In this document: positions 17,842-24,845 of the stretch, piece by piece
Numbering within the stretch: position 1 is the stretch's first letter
Layout: each line of letters begins with the position of its first letter
Assembly: GCF_002160055.1 (NCBI RefSeq)
Contig: NZ_NFJV01000006.1
Span: 62,001-126,000 of the forward strand
Length of the DNA: 64,000 bases
Reading direction: 5' to 3'
Source: Mediterranea sp. An20
GTDB taxonomy: Bacteria; Bacteroidota; Bacteroidia; Bacteroidales; Bacteroidaceae
Translations under genes and position numbers: made by a program
The notes under the pieces: generated by a model
What the model was told of the DNA's origin: nothing
What the model saw: the letters and a program-made list of their open reading frames with translations, nothing else
The model's database searches: none

Positions 17842-18936
17842 TTACTTTAAAAGAGCCTTGCCTACCGTATATTCTCCATCCTTGCCGCGTAGAATAGCAT
17901 ATAGGCACGAATCGTCGGCAGTTACACAAATATTCAGGATGGTGGGATCCACCTCGTAAACTGTGTCCAATTCTCCCTTGGCTGTAAAGCGTATTACATA
18001 AATATGATTGCCTTTGACCAGTTCTTCTCCGACTCTTCCTTCTTGGGTAACAGAGAACGCACGCCCTTCATATAGAATGTAAAAGTATTGGTCGGATGCG
18101 CAGGCATCGATGCTGCGATGGATATCATCCTTTTTAAGTTCCCAATTACCTTCCATTCCCCTTTGTTCGATTCTTTTATCACCCAGAGTGAAAGAACTAA
18201 CCTCTTTCCAATGGCCGTTTTCAAGCCCGAAGCATAGGAAATCTGAGGCAAAAATTGGAGCATACATCACATAGCCGCTGCTTTCGTTGAAGGCGATATG
18301 ACCTTGTAATAAACGGTACTTTCCGATAGGGTCCTGGGGCCACTCCGGATGCAAGTCAATAGAATCAGTCATTTCCCCGCTTTCCTTATAGAAGTGCAGG
18401 ATGCCATCCTGATAATGCCCGGAGAGTACATAGCCTTCGGACGTGCATGAGGCACGGTCTCCTCCAAATTTATCCTTGAGTCTCCGAGGTGTCTTTATAG
18501 AATCATTCCATAAATCCTGCAAATAGTATGACCTCAATTCACCGGTCCTACGTTGGAGAATGATGATGCGCTTATCAGAGTGCGACACGCTGATATCAAG
18601 TGGTGTACTTTGTATGTCATCAGGTCCGGGACCCATGCGTAGCACCCGACGGTAAGAACCATTGTTCAAATTATAAAGCAGAAGCGCCATCCCGTCTATT
18701 TCGTCTGCACATATCAATATGCTGTCCACAACGGCAATCTGGTGTGGCATGCCAATAAAAGGTTCCGACTCTTCATGTTCAGCAGGGTGGAAGATGTTCA
18801 CAAACTCCAAAGGGGTGGATGGATAGTCTTGAACGTCCTTGGCTTTCTCTCCACCCGTACAAGAAAACAGGATGAATGCTGAAAAGGAAAGTGCCAACTT
18901 GGAGGCATGCACAAAATGGAAAATGTTTTTTTTCAT
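17842..18936 (-). CDS. BF3164-type TolB-like 6-bladed beta-propeller lipoprotein
   Basis: 364 residues with a lipoprotein signal ending L-F-S-C (cysteine ~26). The early part (PHQIAVVDSILICADEIDG) and MGPGPDDIQ match the pattern of the Bacteroides BF3164 lipoprotein family, where a G-x-GPGE-like motif closes the first blade. It is more distant from propellers B and C than those are from each other. Positioned between propeller C and the thioredoxin-like gene on the same strand with short gaps (31 and 38 bases). Surface or periplasmic localisation cannot be told apart here. Ligand unknown. Confidence 0.82.
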   Translation of the reverse strand: MKKNIFHFVHASKLALSFSAFILFSCTGGEKAKDVQDYPSTPLEFVNIFHPAEHEESEPFIGMPHQIAVVDSILICADEIDGMALLLYNLNNGSYRRVLRMGPGPDDIQSTPLDISVSHSDKRIIILQRRTGELRSYYLQDLWNDSIKTPRRLKDKFGGDRASCTSEGYVLSGHYQDGILHFYKESGEMTDSIDLHPEWPQDPIGKYRLLQGHIAFNESSGYVMYAPIFASDFLCFGLENGHWKEVSSFTLGDKRIEQRGMEGNWELKKDDIHRSIDACASDQYFYILYEGRAFSVTQEGRVGEELVKGNHIYVIRFTAKGELDTVYEVDPTILNICVTADDSCLYAILRGKDGEYTVGKALLK

Positions 18937-18967
18937 AACCGGTTGGATTTATAAAAATACAATTTTC

Positions 18968-20044
18968 TCATCTCAAACCTTCCGGCATGTCAAATTCCAC
19001 AATCGTAGGTTCCGGCAGGTTTGCGATGCCATACAGTGTGCGGCTGTCCTTGGATAATGCCATATTACTAAGCCGACAATCCAGATTCAAGACGGCCACT
19101 CCGTTTCCTTCATAGTCAAATACCAGTATCTTGTTGGCCAATGATTTCTCTGTCTTCGTCCCGTCATATTCACTCAGCAGTTGGTCTAAGTACAACAGAT
19201 AAACATACTGCCCATCCGTGTCCAAATCTTTCACTCGACCAAACGTTTTATCCCGGTCATAAAGCAGGTCATTGTTTCTTACCGCGTAATGGGCTTCGTT
19301 ATAATAGAAACTCCATTGTTCCTGCATCTGTCCGGACTCCAAACGGTAACAGGCCAGATAAGGCAAGTTGTTGAGCGCGTAAAACATCGTTCCCTCATGG
19401 GCAACAATTCGGCCAACTAAACGACTTGACGCAGCAAAAGGTGGGAGCTTCTCCGGAATAGGTGGTTCGCCAAACCGGACAACAGGCTGCAAGGAATCGT
19501 CAAGCAACGTATAGAAATCATTATTAAGTCCCCGATGCGGAGAAACGTAGTGCTTGTCATCCAAGCGGTAATATTCGTAATCCGGTAACACCAACTCCCC
19601 TTTTTTCATTTTATAAGGTGTTTTCAAACGCTTCCTTTCGGAAACGGACAAATTCCCGTTTTCATAAGAAATATCCAAACGTACCAGTTCATGCTTGTTT
19701 ACCTCGCTCAACCCGATAGTGCTGCCATAAACATAAGTTAATGAAGGTTGAAGAAATTCCCCCGGTCCATTTCCGAAACTGCCGTAGCCGCCTATTTCTT
19801 TCATTCCGTCCGGTATGGAATAGAACGTGCAGAGTGATTCGCTGTTGTAAGAAAACACCCCCAACAAGGTATCTATCACAAATAGAGCCCCCCCATCTGT
19901 CATTATTTCCGTGTTGTTCCCCTTGTGTCTCAAGTCGTAAGATTGTTTAAAATCCACAGTCCCCACTTGATGAACCATATCACTACAGCTTGTAACTAAA
20001 AGCAAGCCGATAATCCAACCGACACACCAATTTAAACATTTCAT
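18968..20044 (-). CDS. BF3164-type beta-propeller lipoprotein (propeller C)
   Basis: Predicted 358 residues from the ATG at 20044, giving MKCLNWCVGWIIGLLLVTSC with the lipid-attachment cysteine at residue 20. The family motif is present as FGNGPGEFLQPSLTYV. It follows the NVEALA peptide gene at 20126-20389 by 81 bases, mirroring the NVEALA2-propeller B pair. Such pairing suggests that each peptide works with its own propeller, either as receptor, immunity or display partner. That idea is inference; no function is known. Confidence 0.82.
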   Translation of the reverse strand: MKCLNWCVGWIIGLLLVTSCSDMVHQVGTVDFKQSYDLRHKGNNTEIMTDGGALFVIDTLLGVFSYNSESLCTFYSIPDGMKEIGGYGSFGNGPGEFLQPSLTYVYGSTIGLSEVNKHELVRLDISYENGNLSVSERKRLKTPYKMKKGELVLPDYEYYRLDDKHYVSPHRGLNNDFYTLLDDSLQPVVRFGEPPIPEKLPPFAASSRLVGRIVAHEGTMFYALNNLPYLACYRLESGQMQEQWSFYYNEAHYAVRNNDLLYDRDKTFGRVKDLDTDGQYVYLLYLDQLLSEYDGTKTEKSLANKILVFDYEGNGVAVLNLDCRLSNMALSKDSRTLYGIANLPEPTIVEFDMPEGLR

Positions 20045-20125
20045 ATTTCTTAATCTTTCTATTAAACAGTCAAACGGTGGCTGACCTGAAACAAAGCAGG
20101 CAGCCACCCATGTCATCAGGATTTG

Positions 20126-20389
20126 TTATCCCCAACCGTCTTTCTTTCTATGGTTCTTAAGAACATCCAATCCCCAATTCCCGTCCGCATAAATTACGAA
20201 CATCTGACAGTCTTCATTTACTTCGTACTCACAATCAGGGCGGTCTACTTCATAAGAGGCTAACGCTTCCACGTTTTCCATGATGAGATCCGACACATAG
20301 TTTACTTCTCTCGCTTGGCTGGTGTAAATACCATAACCCGCTGCAGCTACCACTGTGGATGCCAACAGCATCTTGATTTGTTTTTTCAT
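20126..20389 (-). CDS. NVEALA-domain secreted peptide 1
   Basis: 87 residues from the ATG at 20389. A hydrophobic N-terminus (MKKQIKMLLASTVVAAAGYG) leads to a likely signal-peptidase site after S-Q-A (residue 26). NVEALA is at residues 39-44, followed by an acidic segment and two cysteines (53 and 61) separated by seven residues, then an aromatic strand FVIYADGNWGL and a basic end. The mature product would be ~61 residues, or ~43 if also cut after NVEALA. The NVEALA family is widespread in Bacteroidales and has no assigned role that I know of. It begins the propeller C-BF3164-DUF1573 group. Confidence 0.88.
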   Translation of the reverse strand: MKKQIKMLLASTVVAAAGYGIYTSQAREVNYVSDLIMENVEALASYEVDRPDCEYEVNEDCQMFVIYADGNWGLDVLKNHRKKDGWG

Positions 20390-20584
20390 TTTGTATTTTT
20401 TTAGTTCCGGTTGTTTGATTTCACCGTCCTTCCCCAGAAACCGGCACAGGTCAGAACGTTTTTCTTCGCTATTCGACTTTGTAGTCAATGCCACTCTGTT
20501 TGTTGTTACGTGTTCTTTCTACTACAAATAATACCGATTCATAATTTTGTTATTGTATCTCCGTAACTCAACAGATTGGGCAAT

Positions 20585-20708
20585 CAATCGCATTGCCCCA
20601 TCAAAAATTTTTCGTACCTTTGGCGCACCTCCTTTCTTTTTTAGGTGGGTCACGGAGCACCCGGTTGTCATTTGCGTCCAAACAAATAAACAGCTGCCGG
20701 GTGTCTCC
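20585..20708. repeat. 124-bp leader repeat, copy 1 (upstream of NVEALA1, in gene-free 20390-20722)
   Basis: Matches 22075-22198 base for base without gaps at 120 of 124 positions. Both copies lie upstream of an NVEALA gene. The repeat holds a plus-strand promoter and a stable hairpin (separate entries). The remaining bases of 20390-20584 form the apparent 5' leader of NVEALA1 and show no gene; a near -7 element TATTATTTG on the minus strand lies near 20537-20545. Confidence 0.9.
20593..20622 (+). promoter_or_regulatory. Plus-strand promoter in leader repeat copy 1
   Basis: TTG at 20593-20595, a 19-base gap, then TACCTTTG at 20615-20622. This is the expected -33/-7 arrangement for the main Bacteroidales sigma factor, and it points away from the NVEALA gene it precedes. 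Confidence 0.6.
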
Positions 20709-20712
20709 TTCT
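20629..20712 (+). ncRNA. Candidate small RNA from leader repeat copy 1
   Basis: Starts about 7 bases after the -7 box and includes a hairpin: GGAG (20654-20657) and CACCCGG pair with CCGGGTG and CTCC (20705-20708), followed by a pyrimidine-rich TTCTTT. One of the four differences from copy 2 (G20693 versus A22183) keeps pairing with T through a G-T wobble. Read-through would run antisense into the 3' end of propeller B. No transcript evidence is available here. Confidence 0.4.
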
Positions 20713-20722
20713 TTCGCCTACT

Positions 20723-21766
20723 TTACTCATTGATATCATAAGTAAACAGATATACGGATTCTTCTTGCTCTGTAGCATGTCCGATAGCCAATAACAAGTC
20801 TTCGTCGGGCATTACAGTCATAGCAGAAATTCTACGGTCCAACTGATAGAGGCACAAAGGCCGTCCTTCCATGTCGAACGAGCAAACCGTGCAGGTTTCC
20901 TTCGTCGGGTTGTCAACAGCCAGTTCTTCCGAATACAGAACATAATACCGCCGTGTGGAGACAGCCGGATCTGAAAAGCCTACACGGGTTGTAGGTGACA
21001 GGGTAGGGACCTGTTGGCCGACATCCAGCACGTCATAATCCATGCCGAACCGTTCATACCGGGAAATATGGCACAAGCGCCCATTGTCTACGCCAAAGAA
21101 GTCTATTCCGCCGTCATAAGCCAATGCTCGGGCAAAATGTTTTCCGTTTTCTTCCACTGCCAACGTGCCGACACAAGCTAAGGCATGGGTAAAATCGGAC
21201 ACGCCGTCCGGCTTGGCAGGATAATAAGAAAGCGAATCGGTCAGTTTCCCGTTTTTATCTGCCAGGGCGTAACTGTATGCTTGAGTCACAGGAAGCACAA
21301 GGTAGGCATTGTCTGACAAAGGAATCAGATCGTCACACAGACGTTTCTGCATATCGAGCGGCACCGCATAGAGCACGGTATCCCTGCGCTGCACCTCGCA
21401 GACCTTCCCACCTCTGCCGTCATAAAGATAAGTCCGGTTCCTCACCCGGTGCAGTGAAGTAACTTCCAACACTTCGCCTGGACCGTTCCCAATATGCACG
21501 CCTTTAGCCACAAGTTCTCCCCGGTCCGTCAGTAAGAAAAGCATGGACGACGAAGTTCCTTCGCCTGCTATCCACAGCGAATCATCGCCTGCAGCCAGAT
21601 ACAGCGGAGAGAGTATCCCGTAGGTTTCCAGATTTACAGAATCGCAAGCCGTGACTTGTCGTGATTCCGGGGAATCCTTTGCCAAACTCTTGTCGGCTGT
21701 GTGATTCCGACAAGAATATAATACAAGCGGAATCATCCCAATGAGTAAAAGATTATGAAGATTCAT
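20723..21766 (-). CDS. BF3164-type beta-propeller lipoprotein (propeller B)
   Basis: 347 residues starting MNLHNLLLIGMIPLVLYSCRN, with the lipid-attachment cysteine at residue 19. Contains IGNGPGEVLEVTSLHRV and several blade-like strands (TYLYDGRGGKVCEVQRRD). The ATG overlaps the NVEALA2 stop by one base (TAATG), so translation of the two is probably coupled. An almost identical but internally deleted copy lies at 16488-16866. Coupling in a 1:1 fashion with a secreted peptide is the strongest local hint that peptide and propeller act together. Confidence 0.88.
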   Translation of the reverse strand: MNLHNLLLIGMIPLVLYSCRNHTADKSLAKDSPESRQVTACDSVNLETYGILSPLYLAAGDDSLWIAGEGTSSSMLFLLTDRGELVAKGVHIGNGPGEVLEVTSLHRVRNRTYLYDGRGGKVCEVQRRDTVLYAVPLDMQKRLCDDLIPLSDNAYLVLPVTQAYSYALADKNGKLTDSLSYYPAKPDGVSDFTHALACVGTLAVEENGKHFARALAYDGGIDFFGVDNGRLCHISRYERFGMDYDVLDVGQQVPTLSPTTRVGFSDPAVSTRRYYVLYSEELAVDNPTKETCTVCSFDMEGRPLCLYQLDRRISAMTVMPDEDLLLAIGHATEQEESVYLFTYDINE

Positions 21767-22014
21767 TATTGACCAGGGTATTGGTTTTTGCGTTTGTCGA
21801 CTAATTGGCCATTACCGTCGAAAATATAGCATGTAGCCCCATCATAAGGTTTGCAACCCAATGAGGTAGGTCCTTCTCCTGTTGCCAATGCTTCTACATT
21901 AGCCAATGTCATTTCCGACAGAGCAATCTCATTTGCCTGAGTTTGATAAACTCCATATCCTGCCACTGCTGCAACTACGGCAAACAAGGCCATTATTAAA
22001 TGTTTCTTATGCAT
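21766..22014 (-). CDS. NVEALA-domain secreted peptide 2
   Basis: 82 residues. N-terminal hydrophobic segment (residues ~6-22), likely cleavage after Q-T-Q-A (residue 27), NVEALA at 39-44 exactly as in peptide 1, then cysteines at 54 and 62 with the same C-x7-C spacing and the following strand CYIFDGNGQL. The C-terminus is basic and polar (KRKNQYPGQ). The stop overlaps the start of propeller B. The mature core differs strongly from peptide 1 outside the motif and cysteines, as expected for a diversified secreted peptide family. Function unknown. Confidence 0.88.
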   Translation of the reverse strand: MHKKHLIMALFAVVAAVAGYGVYQTQANEIALSEMTLANVEALATGEGPTSLGCKPYDGATCYIFDGNGQLVDKRKNQYPGQ

Positions 22015-22074
22015 ATAATTTCTTTTTTATTGTTGTTTTTATTATTCCTGTATTTATCCTTTCAAAGGAACGGA

Positions 22075-22198
22075 CAATCGCATTGCCCCATCAAAAACTT
22101 TTCGTACCTTTGGTGCACCTCCTTTCTTTTTTAAGTGGGTCACGGAGCACCCGGTTGTCATTTGCGTCCAAACAAATAAACAACTGCCGGGTGTCTCC
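22075..22198. repeat. 124-bp leader repeat, copy 2 (upstream of NVEALA2)
   Basis: Partner of 20585-20708 with four substitutions. It starts 61 bases upstream of the NVEALA2 ATG. On the minus strand a possible promoter for NVEALA2 (TTTTTG, 21 bases, TTCCTTTG) overlaps its proximal edge, so divergent promoters would compete here. Confidence 0.9.
22083..22112 (+). promoter_or_regulatory. Plus-strand promoter in leader repeat copy 2
   Basis: TTG (22083-22085), 19 bases, TACCTTTG (22105-22112); identical spacing to copy 1 and directed away from NVEALA2. Confidence 0.6.
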
Positions 22199-22202
22199 CT
22201 TT
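22119..22202 (+). ncRNA. Candidate small RNA from leader repeat copy 2
   Basis: Same hairpin as copy 1: GGAG 22144-22147 with CTCC 22195-22198, enclosing the CACCCGG/CCGGGTG stem. It ends in CTTTCCC rather than a strong T run, so termination here is uncertain. Conservation of promoter plus hairpin in both copies is the main support. Confidence 0.4.
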
Positions 22203-22384
22203 CCCATTGATTGTTATTACGGTATGGTTCACAGTGAAAACGCTCCTTCGTAGGTTGCCGTTTTCGTTTCTATTCTTAATTCGACAATGCAAAAATAGGG
22301 AAAATGATAGAGATACTACTATTTTTTATCTTACAATTCATAACCATTCTGTAAGATGCATATAATCAACTGAATATGCTATCA

Positions 22385-22489
22385 ATTGTAAGACTCTGTA
22401 AGATCATTGTAAGATGTTGTAAGGTAATTGTAAGGTTCTGTAAGGCCATTGTAAGATGCTGTAAGGTCATTGTAAGATGTTGTAAGTTC
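22385..22489. repeat. 21-bp tandem repeat, five units, TGTAAG phased about every 10.5 bp
   Basis: Five contiguous 21-bp units, each of the form ATTGTAAGATGCTGTAAGGTC with a few changes. GTAAG occurs twice per unit, 10 and 11 bases apart, so it recurs on the same helix face along the array. A degenerate further unit lies near 22524-22548. The minus strand is open across it and reads as a seven-residue repeat (SYNDLTx), probably not translated. Confidence 0.9.
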
Positions 22490-22560
22490 AATATTATATC
22501 CTGGGCATACCAGACATAGCGTTTCGTAAGGTTGTTGTAAGATACGGTCAGGACACCATT

Positions 22561-22888
22561 TGTAACCCTTCATATTAGCGGCGTAACCCTTTATTTTATA
22601 CTTTGCGCGGGTTAGAATTGTGCATTTCCACATTCCTGCCCTGCATGCACTCGGCAACCTCTTCGAGGTTGCCGAGTGTGCGGGGCAGGAAAGGGTCAGA
22701 CGTGCGAGGTTCAACCTCTATGAGATTGTCAACGCAAGCAAAAATGTGGCGATATGCACCATTCTAACCCGCGCAAAATATAGCACCATAACCCTTCATA
22801 TTAGCGGCGTAACTTTCTATTTTAGCGACGTAACTCTTCATATTAGCATCGTAATCCTTCATTTGAGCGCCGTAACCTTGTATTTGAG
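22561..22888. repeat. Second 21-bp tandem array, split by a palindromic element
   Basis: Two units lie at 22561-22602 and five at 22787-22888, of the form CGTAACCCTTCATATTAGCGG. A 25-base stretch (TAACCCTTCATATTAGCGGC and five more) is identical at 22563-22587 and 22789-22813. The palindromic element 22597-22782 separates the two parts. Together with the first array, the small RNA candidate and the inverted repeat at 23065-23270, this accounts for most of the gene-free stretch 22015-23626; no coding gene is seen there. Confidence 0.85.
22597..22782. mobile_element. ~185-bp palindromic element (MITE-like) inside the repeat array
   Basis: TTTGCGCGGGTTAGAAT at 22602-22618 has its exact reverse complement at 22761-22777. 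Similarity continues inward (TGTGCAT...CCACATT on the left; AATGTGG...ATGCACC on the right) and slightly outward. The centre holds a 14-bp perfect hairpin (22648-22661 and 22665-22678, loop TTC). No reading frame for a transposase is present. It splits a 21-bp array, as an insertion would. Could be a MITE or a structured-RNA or REP-like unit. Confidence 0.65.
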
Positions 22889-23064
22889 GGGAACTTTCAG
22901 TTTTTTATCAGTCATTGATGCCGGAAATTTGTGTTTCACCCGGGGCAATCTGTGTCGGCAGATGTTTCATCTTCCTCCTCCATGTTCTTTTCAGAAAAAT
23001 GCTTTCACGCCTTCACCGGGTTTCAACCTGTTGTTAATAAACGATTTGCTGTGAAACATAGAGC

Positions 23065-23270
23065 CTTCACGCATCTTTCACACACCGTTCACGCATCATG
23101 ATTTGCTTCCTATAGAGGGGAAGCCTCTCTCTAAGCGATAAGGACTTTACTTCTACGGGCAGACCACGTTGCTTTCAAACTATTAGGAATAACCGGGTTG
23201 GTACCTGCCGGACCGTCTGCTCTGTGGGGCAGAATCTTTTGCGCGCGTGATGTGTGAAAGATGCGTGAAG
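23065..23270. repeat. ~206-bp element bounded by perfect 20-bp inverted repeats
   Basis: CTTCACGCATCTTTCACACA at 23065-23084 is exactly inverted at 23251-23270. Related shorter TTCACGC/GAAAGCGTGAA pieces lie outside it (22999-23017 and 23320-23333), giving nested imperfect symmetry. The interior contains CTAAGCGATAAGG, related to the phased repeats at 10361 and 52323. No gene is visible. Confidence 0.65.
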
Positions 23271-23626
23271 ACTGTATCTTTCACAATATCTTATTTATAT
23301 ACAGCGGTTTAAACGAGGGTGAAAGCGTGAAGGATGTTTGGAGAAGAAATAACAGGTAGCGGTTTGCTTTCACAGAAAAGTCCGGAATCATGTCATTCCC
23401 CGTTTATAAAAAATGGAAGGTTTTAATTTGTCAAACTACTGTATAATAGCATATTGCTGTGAAACATGCCGATTTTTCATTTATATTTTTTGCCTGAATG
23501 CACGATTGGACGCATCTGAGGTTACGGATTGTTATTTCACCTTAATTGCGTGTGCGAAAAGAGGGTGTGTCAAAATAGGTAATATCTATTTCGGCACACC
23601 CTCCCGGAAAATATAAGTCAGCTAAA

Positions 23627-24799
23627 TTAGTCAACCTTCACCCAGCTGCCTTCAATCCAGGTGCAGGCATTGATGACATCGTCGAGCGAAGCGAAGCTCA
23701 AAGTGGCATCGACTGTATTGCCTTCGCCTGCCAGGAAGCTGTCGTTGGTGTAGATGCCTTCGTTGCTCACCAGGTCGGCGCTGATGGTGATGTTGGTCAA
23801 TACAGAAGTACCATCGGTCAGCGCATTTTCAGTCAGCTCAGTTTCCACAGTCAGCGGCATGGTCTTTCCGCAGATTTGGGCATTGTCCATGCTTACCTCG
23901 GTACCTTCACGCAGACGCACGCCACGGCCTTCGGCACCGTTGCCCACGAGCACCAGGTTGCTCAGGTCGGGGTGTGCCACCGGTGTTGCGGCATTGTTGT
24001 CGCCGTTGTTGTCGGCCTCGATGAGGCAGTCGCAGGCATAGCCCAGGGTACTTTCCGCTTCCTGGTAGGCCATCAGGTTGGTGCCGGTGCCGTTCCAGCC
24101 TTCCGTCCAGTCGAAAGAGTCGTCGCTGCAGCTTACCACCACCATGTTGCTTACGTTGACCGAACCGCCGAAGAACTCAAAACCATCGTCCGAGCCTTTG
24201 TAGGCCTGGCAGTGGTCCACGGTCGTACCGTTTCCTACGCCATAGAAGGAGATGCCGTTTGCCTCGTGTTCCTCGTCGAAGGCATAGCCCGTGTATTCCA
24301 CACGTACATAGCGCAGTGTGCCGGAGTTGTCGGCATCGTCGTTGCCGCCGTAGGTGGCATTGCCGATTTCCGAGCTGCCCGTGCCGCCCTCGGCATTGGT
24401 GTGTGCGCGGCCGCAGATGTGTATGCCGCCCCATGCGCCCGGCTCTTCGTGGTCAGAGGTCATCACGATGGGGTTGGAGGCTGTGCCTTCTGCATTGATG
24501 CGTGCGCCCTGTTCCACCAGGATGTAGTCCACCTGGTCGTCATACTGTGCGATGATGGTCACGCCCGGTTCGATGTTCAGCGTGGCGCCTTCTTTCACTC
24601 TATAGACACCGTTCAGGGTGTAGGTCTGTCCGCTGGCCAGGGTCACGTCTTCTGTGATTTCACCGGTCAGCAGGTTTTCCTGATTGTTGTTGTCACCGTT
24701 GTCGCCGTTGTTGCCGTTTTCATCGTCGCTGCATGCAGCAAAAAGTGTCATGCCTGCCAAAAAGGCCATCGAAAAAAGAGTTCTGTTCATTGTTTTCAT
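23627..24799 (-). CDS. Right-handed parallel beta-helix lipoprotein
   Basis: 390 residues with lipoprotein signal LFAACSDDEN (cysteine ~23) and an asparagine/aspartate/glycine-rich linker. The rest has beta-helix rungs: TYTLNGVYRVKEGATLNIEPG, ARINAEGTASNPIVMTSD, ADNSGTLRYVRVEYTG, GTTVDHCQAYKGSDDGFEFF, NVSNMVVVSCSDDSFDW. It follows the TonB receptor by 46 bases and is probably co-expressed with it as a surface or periplasmic partner, in the place where SusD normally stands. Acidic loops could bind calcium or cationic ligands. No enzymatic residues can be claimed. Confidence 0.75.
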   Translation of the reverse strand: MKTMNRTLFSMAFLAGMTLFAACSDDENGNNGDNGDNNNQENLLTGEITEDVTLASGQTYTLNGVYRVKEGATLNIEPGVTIIAQYDDQVDYILVEQGARINAEGTASNPIVMTSDHEEPGAWGGIHICGRAHTNAEGGTGSSEIGNATYGGNDDADNSGTLRYVRVEYTGYAFDEEHEANGISFYGVGNGTTVDHCQAYKGSDDGFEFFGGSVNVSNMVVVSCSDDSFDWTEGWNGTGTNLMAYQEAESTLGYACDCLIEADNNGDNNAATPVAHPDLSNLVLVGNGAEGRGVRLREGTEVSMDNAQICGKTMPLTVETELTENALTDGTSVLTNITISADLVSNEGIYTNDSFLAGEGNTVDATLSFASLDDVINACTWIEGSWVKVD

Positions 24800-24845
24800 A
24801 ATTCTCAGTTTTTTGATTAAATGAATGGTTATTAGTTAGTATAAT

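Noticed and set aside
20126..22014. Bacteriocin (bacteroidetocin) or GG-leader natural product with radical SAM
   Set aside because: The peptides lack a double-glycine leader, and no radical SAM, peptidase-ABC transporter or immunity gene is adjacent.
22382..22714. Open frame on minus with a seven-residue repeat (SYNDLTx)
   Set aside because: The repeat arises because 21 bp equals seven codons. The frame runs through the palindromic element, has no ribosome-binding site and no protein-like start.
22385..22888. CRISPR-like array
   Set aside because: Units of 21 bp are contiguous and degenerate, with no unique spacers and no cas genes in the window.
22620..23054. Open frame of 144 codons on plus
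   Set aside because: Made of the palindrome and the second tandem array; composition is low complexity and no start signal is seen.
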